A stretch of 54,166 nt of DNA, taken from the NCBI RefSeq assembly GCF_000282455.1, contig NZ_AKJG01000120.1, forward strand, positions 1 to 54,166, in the 5' to 3' direction. Every line of letters starts with the position of its first letter. The first letter of the stretch is position 1. Below, piece by piece: positions 8,883-17,211 of the stretch. Position numbers and translations under genes: made by a program. The stretch is from Pseudomonas sp. GM74. GTDB taxonomy: Bacteria; Pseudomonadota; Gammaproteobacteria; Pseudomonadales; Pseudomonadaceae. The notes beneath the pieces are model-generated. The model was not told the origin of the DNA. It worked only from the letters and a program-made list of their open reading frames with translations, and searched no databases.

Positions 8883-11800
8883 GTGAAACCAGCACCTCTT
8901 GTCACCATCGCCATTCCCGCCTTCAACCCGCGGTTCTTCCTCGTGGCACTGGAAAGCGCCCTGAGTCAGACCTACGCCAATCTTGAAGTGATCGTCTGCG
9001 ATGACAGTGGCGGTGACGAGATCCGCGAGATCGTCGATGCCTGTGAAGTGCCTGCCTCGATTCGTCTGCGTTATGTGCGCAATCCACGGCGCCTGGGTTT
9101 TCAAGGCAACCTCACCGCGTGTGCGCAAGAAGCCAGCGGCGACTATCTGAAATTGTTGTGCGATGACGATCAGTTGCTGCCTGAGTGCATTGCGCAACAG
9201 ATCGCCGGATTCATCGATCACGACGACGTCAATCTGGTCATCGGCCAACGGCAGTTCTACGACGAAGACTGCATCCTGTTATCCGACCGTGTGGAAAATA
9301 GCTGCTTTTCCAAAGGTGTCACCTTGTTCAAGGGTGAGGATCTGTTGGGGATTCTGGAAACCAGTGTCCTTAATTTTCTCAGTGGCCTCAGTGGGGCCTT
9401 GCTGCGAACTCTGCATGCACTGGAATACTTGCCGACCCTGACACAGATCGGCGAGGGCTTTGTTGCGAACCTGGATTTTGCTTTGTTCGCGTGCCTGTTG
9501 CGACGTGGCAATCTTGTGGTGGTCGGGCAGATCCTGAGTCTTGAGCGTTTGCATCCGGCGCGTCTGAGCAACCAGCCCGCGGTCAAGGCTGCGGTCGTGA
9601 CCGAACTCGACTGGCTCAAGCAAATGCTCGCTCTGCGCAGTGGCGAGCCAGCGCCGGCACCGGGCTGGGTGCGTCATGTTGCGCTGGCCGATGCCATTGA
9701 AGGGCAGGCTTATGCGTGGGAAGAGGCGGCCCTTGGCCGACAACTGGGTTTCATTCAAACCCTGGTGAATTCCCGGGTCGGCCCGGATTGCGAAAGTTTC
9801 GCTGACATGTATCGGCAATGGCTGTCCTGCCGTCATCTGAATCCGGCCCAGCAGAGTCTGCTTGATGCTCGCGTGCAGAGTTGGAGCTGGCGTCCGCGCG
9901 TCGTGCCGATCGTGCTCGACAGCGAAGGTGATTTGTCGGCGTTGGAGGACACCCTCAAAAGTCTTCGTCAGCAAGCCTACAGCGCTGAGCAAGTGGTGGT
10001 GCTTTCCCCATTGCGGCACGTACCTGTCGACGGTGTGCGTCATGTGCCACTGGAGGCGGACGCGGTTGCCCGGTTCAACCACCTGCTGGCCGAGTTGGAC
10101 AACGCGGACTGGATCTATCTGGTTCGCGCCGGTGACCGCGTGCATGAACTGGCGTTGCTGTTGCTCGCCGAGCGCATGGTGGAGATGCCGGATGTGCGCT
10201 GCCTTTACAGCGACGAAGGCGGTTTGCGTGACGAGATCTCGATCGAGCCGGTGTTCAAGCCGGATTTCAATCTCGACTTGATGCGCAGCTTTCCTTATGT
10301 CGGCCGTGTGCTCGCGCTACAGCGCCAGTGCCTGCTGGAACTTGGCGGGATGGCGCCGGGCTTTGGTGAGCTTGGCGTGCACGATCTGCTCTGGCGCCTG
10401 GTCGAAAACAACGGGCCACACACAATCGGGCACATTGCCGAAGTTCTGGTGGAGTCCACCCTGCGCCTGTCCCAGTGGCTGACACAGCCACAGGTCATTG
10501 ATCAGGCCCCGGTAGTGTTGGCCGCGCATCTGACGCGCCTGGGTGTTCCTCACCGAATCCGCACCGGCAGTCAGCTGATGATCAGTCGTGTGGATTACCT
10601 CCATGTTCAACCGGCCATGGTGTCGATCATCATCGCGACCCGTAATGAGCTGGCGTCTCTGGAGCGTTGCATTGAAAGCCTGCTGGAGAAAACCACCTGC
10701 CAGCGATTTGAAGTGCTCATTGTCGATAACGGCAGCACGGCGCTGGATGCCTGCAACTGGCTGTCGGCCGTGGAGCAAATGGGAAGCGACAAGCTGCGCG
10801 TGCTTCGTTGTGATCATGGCGACAATCTGGCAGCGGTGCACAACTTCGCCGCCGGCCAGGCTCGCGGTGACTACCTGTTGTTTTTCAGCCCGTGCAACCG
10901 CGTGGTCAATCCGGACTGGCTCGACGAGTTGCTCAACCATGCCCAGCGTCCGGAAGTCGGCATCGTCGGCGGCCGTCTGGTGAGTCCGCAAGGGCGCATC
11001 GAAGGGGCTGCGCTGGTGTTGGGGCTGCGGGGGGCAGTGGGGGTGCCCAATCGTGGCGAGCTACTGAATACGCCGGGCTACATGCAGCGCCAGCAGACCG
11101 TGCAGAACTTCAGCGCGGTGGGCATCGACTGCCTGCTGGTGCGCAAGAAGGTCTTCGACGAAGTGCTCGGCCTCGACGAAAAAGACCTGTCGCAGGCACT
11201 CAATGGCGCAGACTTCTGCCTGCGGGTGAAGCAAAACGGATACCTCGTGGTATGGACGCCGTACGCCGAACTGATGCGAGTGTCAGTGGCTTCCTATGCG
11301 GAACCGGCCCCGCGCACCCTGCAAAACGAGCAGAAAAGCTTTTATCAGCGTTGGTTGCCTCTGGTCGCCAGAGATCCGGCTTACAACCCTAACCTGAGTC
11401 TGGGCAGCAGTAATTTCAGTCTCGAACCCGGATTCAAAAACGGTTGGGATCCGTTCTTCCGCCAGTTGCTGCCCAAGGTGCTGGCGATCCCGATCAACAC
11501 GTCAGCCGTGGGCCATTACCGGGTTGCCCAGCCGTTTCTTGAACTGGAAGCGGCCGGACGTATAGTCGGACATTTGAGTTATCACACGCCGACGAACATC
11601 GAGCTTGAGCGCAGTTCGCCGGACGTGATTGTGCTGCAGGGTCGCTATAGCCAGAACGCGGTCGACGAAGTGGAGCGCGTCAAAGACGCTTCCCGGGCAT
11701 TCAGGATTTTCGAGCTGGATGACTATGTGATCGATGTGCCGAAAATGAACGCACACATTCGCAAGGCTGAAGTCGGCGTCGACAATATCGTGCGTCGTGG

Positions 11801-12455
11801 CATCAGTATGTGTGACCGGGTGGTGGTATCGACCCAGCCACTGGCCGATGCATTGCGTGGCATGCACCACGACATCCGGGTCGTCCCGAACATGCTGGCG
11901 CCACACCTGTGGGCCGGCCTGAGCAGTCGTCGACGTACTTCGCGCAAACCTCGCGTCGGCTGGGGGGGCGGGACCAGTCATGACGGCGACCTGGCGATCA
12001 TTGCCGATGTCGTCCGTCTGTTGGCCAACGAAGTCGAGTGGGTGTTCTTCGGTATGTGCCCGCCGGCGCTACGTCCGTTCGTTCATGAATTCCATCCAAG
12101 CGTTGGCCTCGACGCCTACCCGGCCAAACTGGCCAGCCTGAACCTTGACCTGGCACTGGCGCCGCTGGAATTTCATATCTTCAACGACTGCAAGAGCAAC
12201 CTGCGCCTGCTGGAATACGGTGCCTGCGGCTACCCGGTGATCTGCACCGAGACTGAGGCCTATCGCGGCTATCTTCCGTGCACCAGGGTCGTGAGCAACA
12301 GCGCCGAGGAATGGCTTGAGGCGATCCGCATGCATCTGTCCGATCCAGAGGCCAGCTACCGTATGGGCGATGCGTTGCGCGAGGAAGTGCTGCGCGATTA
12401 CATGCTCAAGGGCAACAACCTCAATTACTGGGCCGAGGGTTGGCTGCCCAACTGA
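8883..12455 (+). CDS. Giant multidomain glycosyltransferase (GT2 + tandem GT2-like core + GT-B domain)
   Basis: Predicted cytosolic enzyme elongating the flagellin glycan; 1190 residues from the GTG at 8883. Domains: GT2 at about 5-240 (VTIAIPAFN, acidic motif CDDDQ near 93-97); a second GT2-like fold at about 337-570 (YLVRAGDRV, YSDEGG, KPDFNLDLM); a third GT2 fold at about 578-850 (VSIIIATRNE) in which the expected D-x-D position reads FSPCN; and a C-terminal GT-B/GT4-like domain at about 866-1190 (WGGGTSHDGDL, then SNLRLLEYGACGYPVI). Size and position after flgL resemble the large transferases FgtA of P. aeruginosa and Fgt1 of P. syringae, but orthology is inferred. The start is uncertain: a TTG at 8838 in the same frame adds 15 residues. 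A hairpin terminator follows. Confidence 0.85.
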   Translation: MKPAPLVTIAIPAFNPRFFLVALESALSQTYANLEVIVCDDSGGDEIREIVDACEVPASIRLRYVRNPRRLGFQGNLTACAQEASGDYLKLLCDDDQLLPECIAQQIAGFIDHDDVNLVIGQRQFYDEDCILLSDRVENSCFSKGVTLFKGEDLLGILETSVLNFLSGLSGALLRTLHALEYLPTLTQIGEGFVANLDFALFACLLRRGNLVVVGQILSLERLHPARLSNQPAVKAAVVTELDWLKQMLALRSGEPAPAPGWVRHVALADAIEGQAYAWEEAALGRQLGFIQTLVNSRVGPDCESFADMYRQWLSCRHLNPAQQSLLDARVQSWSWRPRVVPIVLDSEGDLSALEDTLKSLRQQAYSAEQVVVLSPLRHVPVDGVRHVPLEADAVARFNHLLAELDNADWIYLVRAGDRVHELALLLLAERMVEMPDVRCLYSDEGGLRDEISIEPVFKPDFNLDLMRSFPYVGRVLALQRQCLLELGGMAPGFGELGVHDLLWRLVENNGPHTIGHIAEVLVESTLRLSQWLTQPQVIDQAPVVLAAHLTRLGVPHRIRTGSQLMISRVDYLHVQPAMVSIIIATRNELASLERCIESLLEKTTCQRFEVLIVDNGSTALDACNWLSAVEQMGSDKLRVLRCDHGDNLAAVHNFAAGQARGDYLLFFSPCNRVVNPDWLDELLNHAQRPEVGIVGGRLVSPQGRIEGAALVLGLRGAVGVPNRGELLNTPGYMQRQQTVQNFSAVGIDCLLVRKKVFDEVLGLDEKDLSQALNGADFCLRVKQNGYLVVWTPYAELMRVSVASYAEPAPRTLQNEQKSFYQRWLPLVARDPAYNPNLSLGSSNFSLEPGFKNGWDPFFRQLLPKVLAIPINTSAVGHYRVAQPFLELEAAGRIVGHLSYHTPTNIELERSSPDVIVLQGRYSQNAVDEVERVKDASRAFRIFELDDYVIDVPKMNAHIRKAEVGVDNIVRRGISMCDRVVVSTQPLADALRGMHHDIRVVPNMLAPHLWAGLSSRRRTSRKPRVGWGGGTSHDGDLAIIADVVRLLANEVEWVFFGMCPPALRPFVHEFHPSVGLDAYPAKLASLNLDLALAPLEFHIFNDCKSNLRLLEYGACGYPVICTETEAYRGYLPCTRVVSNSAEEWLEAIRMHLSDPEASYRMGDALREEVLRDYMLKGNNLNYWAEGWLPN

Positions 12456-12480
12456 TCCGAAGTGAATATTGGTGTTTTAG

Positions 12481-12509
12481 CAGGCGGCCTTGGGCCGCCT
12501 GTTTTGTTT
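12481..12509 (+). terminator. Rho-independent terminator after the first glycosyltransferase
   Basis: A perfect 9-base-pair GC-rich stem (12481-12489 with 12493-12501, loop TTG) followed by TTTTGTTT. It lies 25 bases after the glycosyltransferase stop and separates that gene from rfbF. Confidence 0.85.
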
Positions 12510-12593
12510 GTGTCGAAAACGTCGCAAATCCCGCTGATGGACTCATCCCTTTTTGCATGGTCGATTACGCCACCGACATAGAGCCTGCGCGGC

Positions 12594-12609
12594 TGGCGCG
12601 TTTCCTGCA
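12594..12609 (+). promoter_or_regulatory. Possible RpoN promoter upstream of rfbF (weak)
   Basis: TGGCGCG-TTTC-CTGCA has GG and GC spaced by 10 bases as in -24/-12 promoters. It departs at two positions from the consensus (A to G in TGGCAC, T to C in TTGC). It sits 137 bases before rfbF, after a terminator, where a promoter is expected. A perfect 10-base palindrome cgagcgctcg lies just downstream (12634-12643). No convincing sigma-70 promoter was recognised in 12510-12745. The call rests on spacing and context only. Confidence 0.3.
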
Positions 12610-12745
12610 CGTCCCCCTCAAATCGCCATAAAACGAGCGCTCGCGGTCATTCCACCAGCGCCCGGAACGGTAGAAGGTTTAGCCAGAAGGCCCGCAACGC
12701 TCAAGAAAGCGGCGCGCAGCCCGGTGAAGAACAAGAGGGGAGACG

Positions 12746-13519
12746 ATGAAGGCAGTTATTTTGGCGGGTGGCCTCGGCACGCGCATCAGTGAAGAGTCGC
12801 ACCTCAAGCCCAAGCCGATGATCGAGATCGGCGGCAAGCCAATTCTCTGGCACATCATGAAGCAATATTCCGCCCACGGAATCCACGATTTCGTGATCTG
12901 CCTTGGCTACAAGGGTTATGCGATCAAGGACTTCTTCGCCAACTACTTCCTGCACACCTCCGACGTCACCTTCGACATGCGTAACAACCGCATGGACGTG
13001 CACCAGAATTACAGCGAGCCGTGGAGCGTCACCCTGATCGACACCGGCGAAGAAACCATGACCGGTGGCCGTCTGCTGCGTGCCGGTCGTTACCTGAAGG
13101 ATGAAGAGGCGTTCTGCTTCACCTACGGCGATGGCGTTTCCGATCTGAACATTCGTCAATTGGTGGACTACCACCGAGCCCATGGCCGTCTGGCAACCGT
13201 CACTGCCGTGCAACCTCCCGGCCGTTACGGCGCGCTGGACCGTCACGGTGATCAAGTGCTCGGGTTTACCGAGAAACCGCGTGGCGACGGTGGCTGGATC
13301 AATGGCGGATTTTTCGTTCTGTCTCCCAAAGTGCTGTCGTATATCGCCGGTGACGGGACTACATGGGAAGCCGAACCCTTGGCGCGTCTGGCCCAGGAAG
13401 AACAGTTGAAAGCCTTTGAACACAATGGTTTCTGGCAACCGATGGACACCCTGCGTGACAAGAACCATCTCGAAGCGCTGTGGCAGAGCGGGGAGGCCCC
13501 ATGGAAGCAATGGGCCTGA
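12746..13519 (+). CDS. rfbF: Glucose-1-phosphate cytidylyltransferase RfbF
   Basis: Makes CDP-glucose from CTP and glucose-1-phosphate, the entry step of CDP-deoxysugar synthesis. 257 residues, the normal length. The N-terminus MKAVILAGGLGTRISEE is the nucleotide-binding signature, followed by HLKPKPMIEIGGKPILWH. The acidic FTYGDGVSD (about 129-137) is the metal and nucleotide site characteristic of the cytidylyltransferase, and it differs from RmlA. The start ATG follows AGAGGGGA. It heads a tightly packed run extending to pseI and overlaps rfbG by 19 bases. Confidence 0.95.
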   Translation: MKAVILAGGLGTRISEESHLKPKPMIEIGGKPILWHIMKQYSAHGIHDFVICLGYKGYAIKDFFANYFLHTSDVTFDMRNNRMDVHQNYSEPWSVTLIDTGEETMTGGRLLRAGRYLKDEEAFCFTYGDGVSDLNIRQLVDYHRAHGRLATVTAVQPPGRYGALDRHGDQVLGFTEKPRGDGGWINGGFFVLSPKVLSYIAGDGTTWEAEPLARLAQEEQLKAFEHNGFWQPMDTLRDKNHLEALWQSGEAPWKQWA

Positions 13520-14583
13520 GTACGGATTTCTGGCGTGGCAAGCGCGTCCTCGTTACCGGCCACACCGGTTTCAAAGGCAGCTGGCTGACTCTGTGGCTGC
13601 AAAGCCTCGGCGCACAAGTCAGCGGTTTTGCCCTTGATCCTTCAACCGGGCCGAACCTGTTCGAACTGGCGCGCGTCCACGAAGGCATCAACGATCAGCG
13701 CGGCGATCTGCGGGATCTCGGCGCCTTGCTGGAAATCATCGCCGAAACCGAGCCTGAGATCGTCCTGCACCTGGCCGCTCAGCCTCTGGTGCGTGAAGGT
13801 TATCGCGATCCGCTCGGCACTTATTCCAGCAACGTCATGGGCACGCTCAACTTGCTCGAAGCGATTCGACAGGTCGGCTGTGTGCGTGCCTGCGTGCTGG
13901 TGACCACCGACAAGGTCTACGCCAACAAGGAATGGCTGTGGCCGTACCGCGAAGACGAAGCCCTCGGTGGCCACGATCCTTACAGCAGCAGCAAGGCCTG
14001 CTGTGAACTGTTGGCGCAGTCTTATGCCGCGTCGTTTTTTCCGGCCGACAAATACGCCGGGCACGGTCTGGCCCTGGCTACCGCCCGTGCCGGCAATGTC
14101 TTGGGCGGCGGTGACTTTGCGCCTGAGCGACTGATTCCCGACGTGCTCAGAGCCTGGACGGCAGACGAGCCGGTGACCCTGCGCTACCCGCAAGCCGTGC
14201 GCCCGTGGCAGCACGCGCTGGAGCCACTGGCCGGTTATTTGCAGTTGGCCGCCGGCCTCTACGAGCAAGGCCCGGAATACGCCGGCGCGTGGAATTTCGG
14301 TCCGGGCGAAGCGGACATGTGCAGCGTCGGCGAAGTCGTCGAATTGCTTGCCAATCGCTGGCCACAAGCCCGCGGTCTGCGCATCGAGCCGAGTGAATTG
14401 CACGAGGCCGGTCTGCTGCGTCTGGACAGCAGCCGCGCGCGCCAGTTGCTCGGCTGGCAGCCACGCTGGACCTTGCAGCAATGCCTGACTCAAACCCTCG
14501 ACTGGCATCTGGCATGGCAGAACGGCGATGACATGCGCGCCGTGACCCTTAGTCAATTGAACCTGTACCGAGGCGCACTGTGA
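13501..14583 (+). CDS. rfbG: CDP-glucose 4,6-dehydratase RfbG
   Basis: NAD-dependent short-chain dehydrogenase/reductase converting CDP-glucose to CDP-4-keto-6-deoxyglucose. 360 residues from the ATG at 13501, chosen because GGGGAGG lies four bases upstream; the frame is open to a GTG at 13480. The Rossmann motif VTGHTGFKGSW is at the N-terminus. The TTDKVY segment supplies the catalytic Thr/Asp/Lys region, and YSSSKACCE the Tyr-x3-Lys. The partner enzymes that would take its product to 3,6-dideoxyhexoses (RfbH-type) are absent here, so its keto-sugar probably feeds the epimerase, methyltransferase and reductase that follow. Confidence 0.94.
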   Translation: MEAMGLSTDFWRGKRVLVTGHTGFKGSWLTLWLQSLGAQVSGFALDPSTGPNLFELARVHEGINDQRGDLRDLGALLEIIAETEPEIVLHLAAQPLVREGYRDPLGTYSSNVMGTLNLLEAIRQVGCVRACVLVTTDKVYANKEWLWPYREDEALGGHDPYSSSKACCELLAQSYAASFFPADKYAGHGLALATARAGNVLGGGDFAPERLIPDVLRAWTADEPVTLRYPQAVRPWQHALEPLAGYLQLAAGLYEQGPEYAGAWNFGPGEADMCSVGEVVELLANRWPQARGLRIEPSELHEAGLLRLDSSRARQLLGWQPRWTLQQCLTQTLDWHLAWQNGDDMRAVTLSQLNLYRGAL

Positions 14584-15140
14584 GCGAGTTTTCCTTGCAC
14601 GCGTTACCGCTGACCGGACTGTTCAGCGTCCAGCACAAGCGCTTCGAAGATCAGCGCGGGCACTTCGCCCGACTGTTCTGCGAGGGCAGCCTGAGCGCGT
14701 TTGGCAGTGAATTTCACATTCGTCAGATCAACCATTCCTGCACCCGCGAGAAGGGCAGTGTGCGCGGTCTGCATTATCAGAATGCTAATGCGCCGGAAGC
14801 CAAACTGATCACCTGCCTGCGCGGTGAAGTGTGGGATGTGGCGGTAGACCTGCGCCCCGAATCCGAGACCTTTTTGCATTGGCACGCCGAGCATCTGAAG
14901 GCGGGTGACGGTCGCAGTCTGCTGATTCCGGCGGGGTTCGCCCACGGTTTCCAGACACTGACTGAAGACGCCGAATTGCTTTACCTGCACAGCGCCGATT
15001 ACGCGCCGGAACATGAGGGCGGTCTGTCGGTGAACGATCCACGGCTGGCGATTGCCTGGCCATTGCCTGTCAATAATTTGTCAGCGCGTGATTCCAGCCA
15101 TCCCGCGCTCGATCAACACTTTGCTGGAGTGCCTCTATGA
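14580..15140 (+). CDS. RmlC-like NDP-4-keto-6-deoxysugar 3- or 3,5-epimerase
   Basis: Cupin-fold epimerase of the dTDP-4-dehydrorhamnose 3,5-epimerase family; 186 residues. The catalytic His region RGLHYQ, the PAGFAHGF motif and the DYAPEHEGG segment with the conserved Tyr are all present, so it is probably active. The GTG start overlaps the rfbG stop (GTGA), implying translational coupling. Because the neighbours make CDP-4-keto-6-deoxyglucose and no rmlA, rmlB or rmlD is present, the likely substrate is CDP-linked and not dTDP-linked. Whether it inverts C3, C5 or both cannot be read from sequence. rfbC is a possible automatic name, but the substrate difference makes it misleading. Confidence 0.85.
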   Translation: MSEFSLHALPLTGLFSVQHKRFEDQRGHFARLFCEGSLSAFGSEFHIRQINHSCTREKGSVRGLHYQNANAPEAKLITCLRGEVWDVAVDLRPESETFLHWHAEHLKAGDGRSLLIPAGFAHGFQTLTEDAELLYLHSADYAPEHEGGLSVNDPRLAIAWPLPVNNLSARDSSHPALDQHFAGVPL

Positions 15141-16363
15141 ACTGCCGTGGTTGCGCCGCACCGCTGAGCCTGCCGCTGATCGACCTTGGCACCTCGCCAC
15201 CGTCCAACGCCTACGTGCATGCCGATCGCCTGGAGCAGGCTGAACAGTGGATGCCACTGAAGGTCGCCGTGTGCCGGCAATGCTGGTTGGTACAGACCGA
15301 GGATTACACCCGCGCCGACAGCCTGTTCGACGCCGAATACGCCTACTTCAGTTCGTTCTCCAGCACCTGGCTGGCCCATGCCGAGCACTATGTCGCCGAA
15401 ATGGTCGAGCGTTTCGGCCTGACTGCCGAAAGCCGCGTGGTTGAAGTCGCTGCCAACGATGGTTATCTGCTCCAATACGTGGCGGGTCGCGGCATCCCTT
15501 GCCTGGGTGTCGAGCCAACGCGCAGCACAGCGAAAGCGGCGCGGGAGAAGGGCCTGGAAATTCGCGAGCTGTTCTTCGGTCGTGAAACTGCCGCGCAGTT
15601 GAACAGCGAAGGCTGGGGCGCCGACTTGATGACCGCCAATAACGTGCTCGCGCATGTGCCGGACATCAATGATTTCCTCGGTGGTTTCGCAACGCTGCTC
15701 AATCCAACCGGCGTGGCCACTTTCGAATTCCCGCAACTACTGACGCTGATGGCCGGCGCGCAATTCGACACGCTGTATCACGAGCACTATTCCTACCTGT
15801 CTTTGACTGCCGTGCAGACCCTGTGCGAACGCAATGGCCTGGAAGTGTTCGACGTCAGCCAATTGAGCACTCATGGCGGATCGCTGCGGGTGTTTGTGCA
15901 GCGCAAGGACGGCGAACGTCGCGCGGTACAAGCGGCCGTGCAGCAACAGTTGCAGGCCGAGCTCGATGCCGGGGTGAAAACCGCCGAGTACTACGCGACC
16001 CTCGCACCCGCCGCTGAACACATCAAACATGAGCTGCTGCGCTTCCTGTTGCAGGCCAAGGCCGACGGCAAGCGCGTGGTCGGTTACGGCGCGGCGGCCA
16101 AGGGCAACACGCTGCTCAATTACGCCGGGGTCAAACCCGACTTGCTCGCCTGGGTGGCCGACGCCAATCCGCACAAGCAGGGCAAGTTTCTGCCGGGCAG
16201 TCGCATCCCGATTGTCGCACCGGCGCAGATCGATATCGAAAAACCGGACTACGTGCTGGTGCTGCCGTGGAACCTGCTGCACGAAGTCAGTCAGCAACTG
16301 GTGCAAGTGCGTCAGTGGGACGCCCGCTTCGTGATCGCCGTGCCTGAGTTGAAAGTGCTGTGA
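15137..16363 (+). CDS. Zinc-binding sugar C-methyltransferase (TylC3/NovU family)
   Basis: SAM-dependent C-methyltransferase acting on a 4-keto-6-deoxy nucleotide sugar; 408 residues. Three parts are visible: an N-terminal zinc-binding region (Cys3, Cys6, Cys46, Cys49); a class I SAM domain with VVEVAANDGYLL and GVEPT, plus the HEHYSYLSL motif near 215-223 that carries catalytic residues in this family; and a C-terminal domain with VVGYGAAAKGNTLLNYAG. Known relatives methylate C3 (TylC3, EryBIII) or C5 (NovU) of dTDP sugars. Coupled to the epimerase by an ATGA overlap and to a reductase downstream, it should introduce a methyl branch into the CDP sugar. Confidence 0.87.
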   Translation: MNCRGCAAPLSLPLIDLGTSPPSNAYVHADRLEQAEQWMPLKVAVCRQCWLVQTEDYTRADSLFDAEYAYFSSFSSTWLAHAEHYVAEMVERFGLTAESRVVEVAANDGYLLQYVAGRGIPCLGVEPTRSTAKAAREKGLEIRELFFGRETAAQLNSEGWGADLMTANNVLAHVPDINDFLGGFATLLNPTGVATFEFPQLLTLMAGAQFDTLYHEHYSYLSLTAVQTLCERNGLEVFDVSQLSTHGGSLRVFVQRKDGERRAVQAAVQQQLQAELDAGVKTAEYYATLAPAAEHIKHELLRFLLQAKADGKRVVGYGAAAKGNTLLNYAGVKPDLLAWVADANPHKQGKFLPGSRIPIVAPAQIDIEKPDYVLVLPWNLLHEVSQQLVQVRQWDARFVIAVPELKVL

Positions 16364-17211
16364 AGGTTCTGGTCACTGGCGCCACAGGCTTCGTTGGCCG
16401 GCATCTGGTCGCGCAATTGCTCGCCCGTGGCGACGACGTTCGCGCCGTGGCACGCAATGCAGACACGGCGCAGGGCATGCCGTGGATTAACGATGTCGAG
16501 TTCGTAAGCGCGGATATTCACGCCGCCGATCTCGATATCAGCGCGCTGACCGACGGCATCGACGCGCTGGCGCATCTGGCCTGGCCGGGGTTACCGAACT
16601 ATCGGGCGCTGTTTCATTTTGAACACAACCTGATGGCCGATTACCGTTTTATCAAAGGCGCGGTCGAGGTGGGCGTGAAGCAGGTTCTGGTCACCGGGAC
16701 TTGCTTGGAGTACGGTATGCAAGGCGGACCGCTCAGCGAAAGTACCGAGCCGCGCCCAAGCAATCCGTACGGTCTGGCCAAACACACGTTGCACCTGTTT
16801 TTGCAGAACCTGCAGCAGGAACATCCGTTCACCTTGCAGTGGGCGCGATTGTTCTATCTGCATGGCGAAGGGCAGAACCCCAACAGTCTGCTGGCGGCAC
16901 TGGACTGTGCGATCGATGCCGGTGAGCAATCGTTCAACATGTCCGTCGGTGAACAGCTACGCGATTTTCTACCGATTGAAACCGCGGCCGGTTACCTCGC
17001 CGCAATCGTGCATCAGCGCGACTTCGACGGCGTTATCAATTGCGCCAGTGGTCAACCGGTGTCGGTACGGACGCTGGTCGAACAACGCCTGCGCGAGCGC
17101 GGCGCGACGCTGAAACTGAACCTTGGCCACTACCCATACCCGAGCCACGAACCGATGGCGTTCTGGGCCGTGACCGAGCGTTTGCAACAGTTATTGGGAG
17201 AGCCGCAATGA
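16360..17211 (+). CDS. NAD(P)-dependent nucleotide-sugar epimerase/4-ketoreductase
   Basis: Extended short-chain dehydrogenase; 283 residues starting GTG (VKVLVTGATGFVGRHL), with the Rossmann glycine motif GATGFVG. The Tyr-x3-Lys pair appears as NPYGLAKH (about 136-143). It overlaps the upstream methyltransferase by four bases. Its position after dehydratase, epimerase and C-methyltransferase suggests the final stereospecific reduction of the C4 ketone, like NovS or TylC1 in antibiotic sugar pathways. It could instead be an epimerase; the sequence alone does not decide this. Confidence 0.82.
   Translation: MKVLVTGATGFVGRHLVAQLLARGDDVRAVARNADTAQGMPWINDVEFVSADIHAADLDISALTDGIDALAHLAWPGLPNYRALFHFEHNLMADYRFIKGAVEVGVKQVLVTGTCLEYGMQGGPLSESTEPRPSNPYGLAKHTLHLFLQNLQQEHPFTLQWARLFYLHGEGQNPNSLLAALDCAIDAGEQSFNMSVGEQLRDFLPIETAAGYLAAIVHQRDFDGVINCASGQPVSVRTLVEQRLRERGATLKLNLGHYPYPSHEPMAFWAVTERLQQLLGEPQ

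Noticed and set aside
12440..12631. 63-codon plus-strand frame after the first glycosyltransferase
   Set aside because: It spans the terminator hairpin, overlaps the transferase end, has no ribosome site and no recognisable similarity.
12746..15140. Standard dTDP-rhamnose pathway
   Set aside because: The nucleotidyltransferase is the cytidylyl type and the dehydratase is the CDP-glucose type. Only the epimerase resembles the rhamnose set, and rmlD is missing.
12746..17211. O-antigen or capsule cluster
   Set aside because: No wzx, wzy, wzz, undecaprenyl-phosphate transferase or polysaccharide exporter is present. The genes lie between flgL and fliC with a Maf protein, so flagellin glycosylation is favoured, although sharing of the sugar with lipopolysaccharide cannot be excluded.
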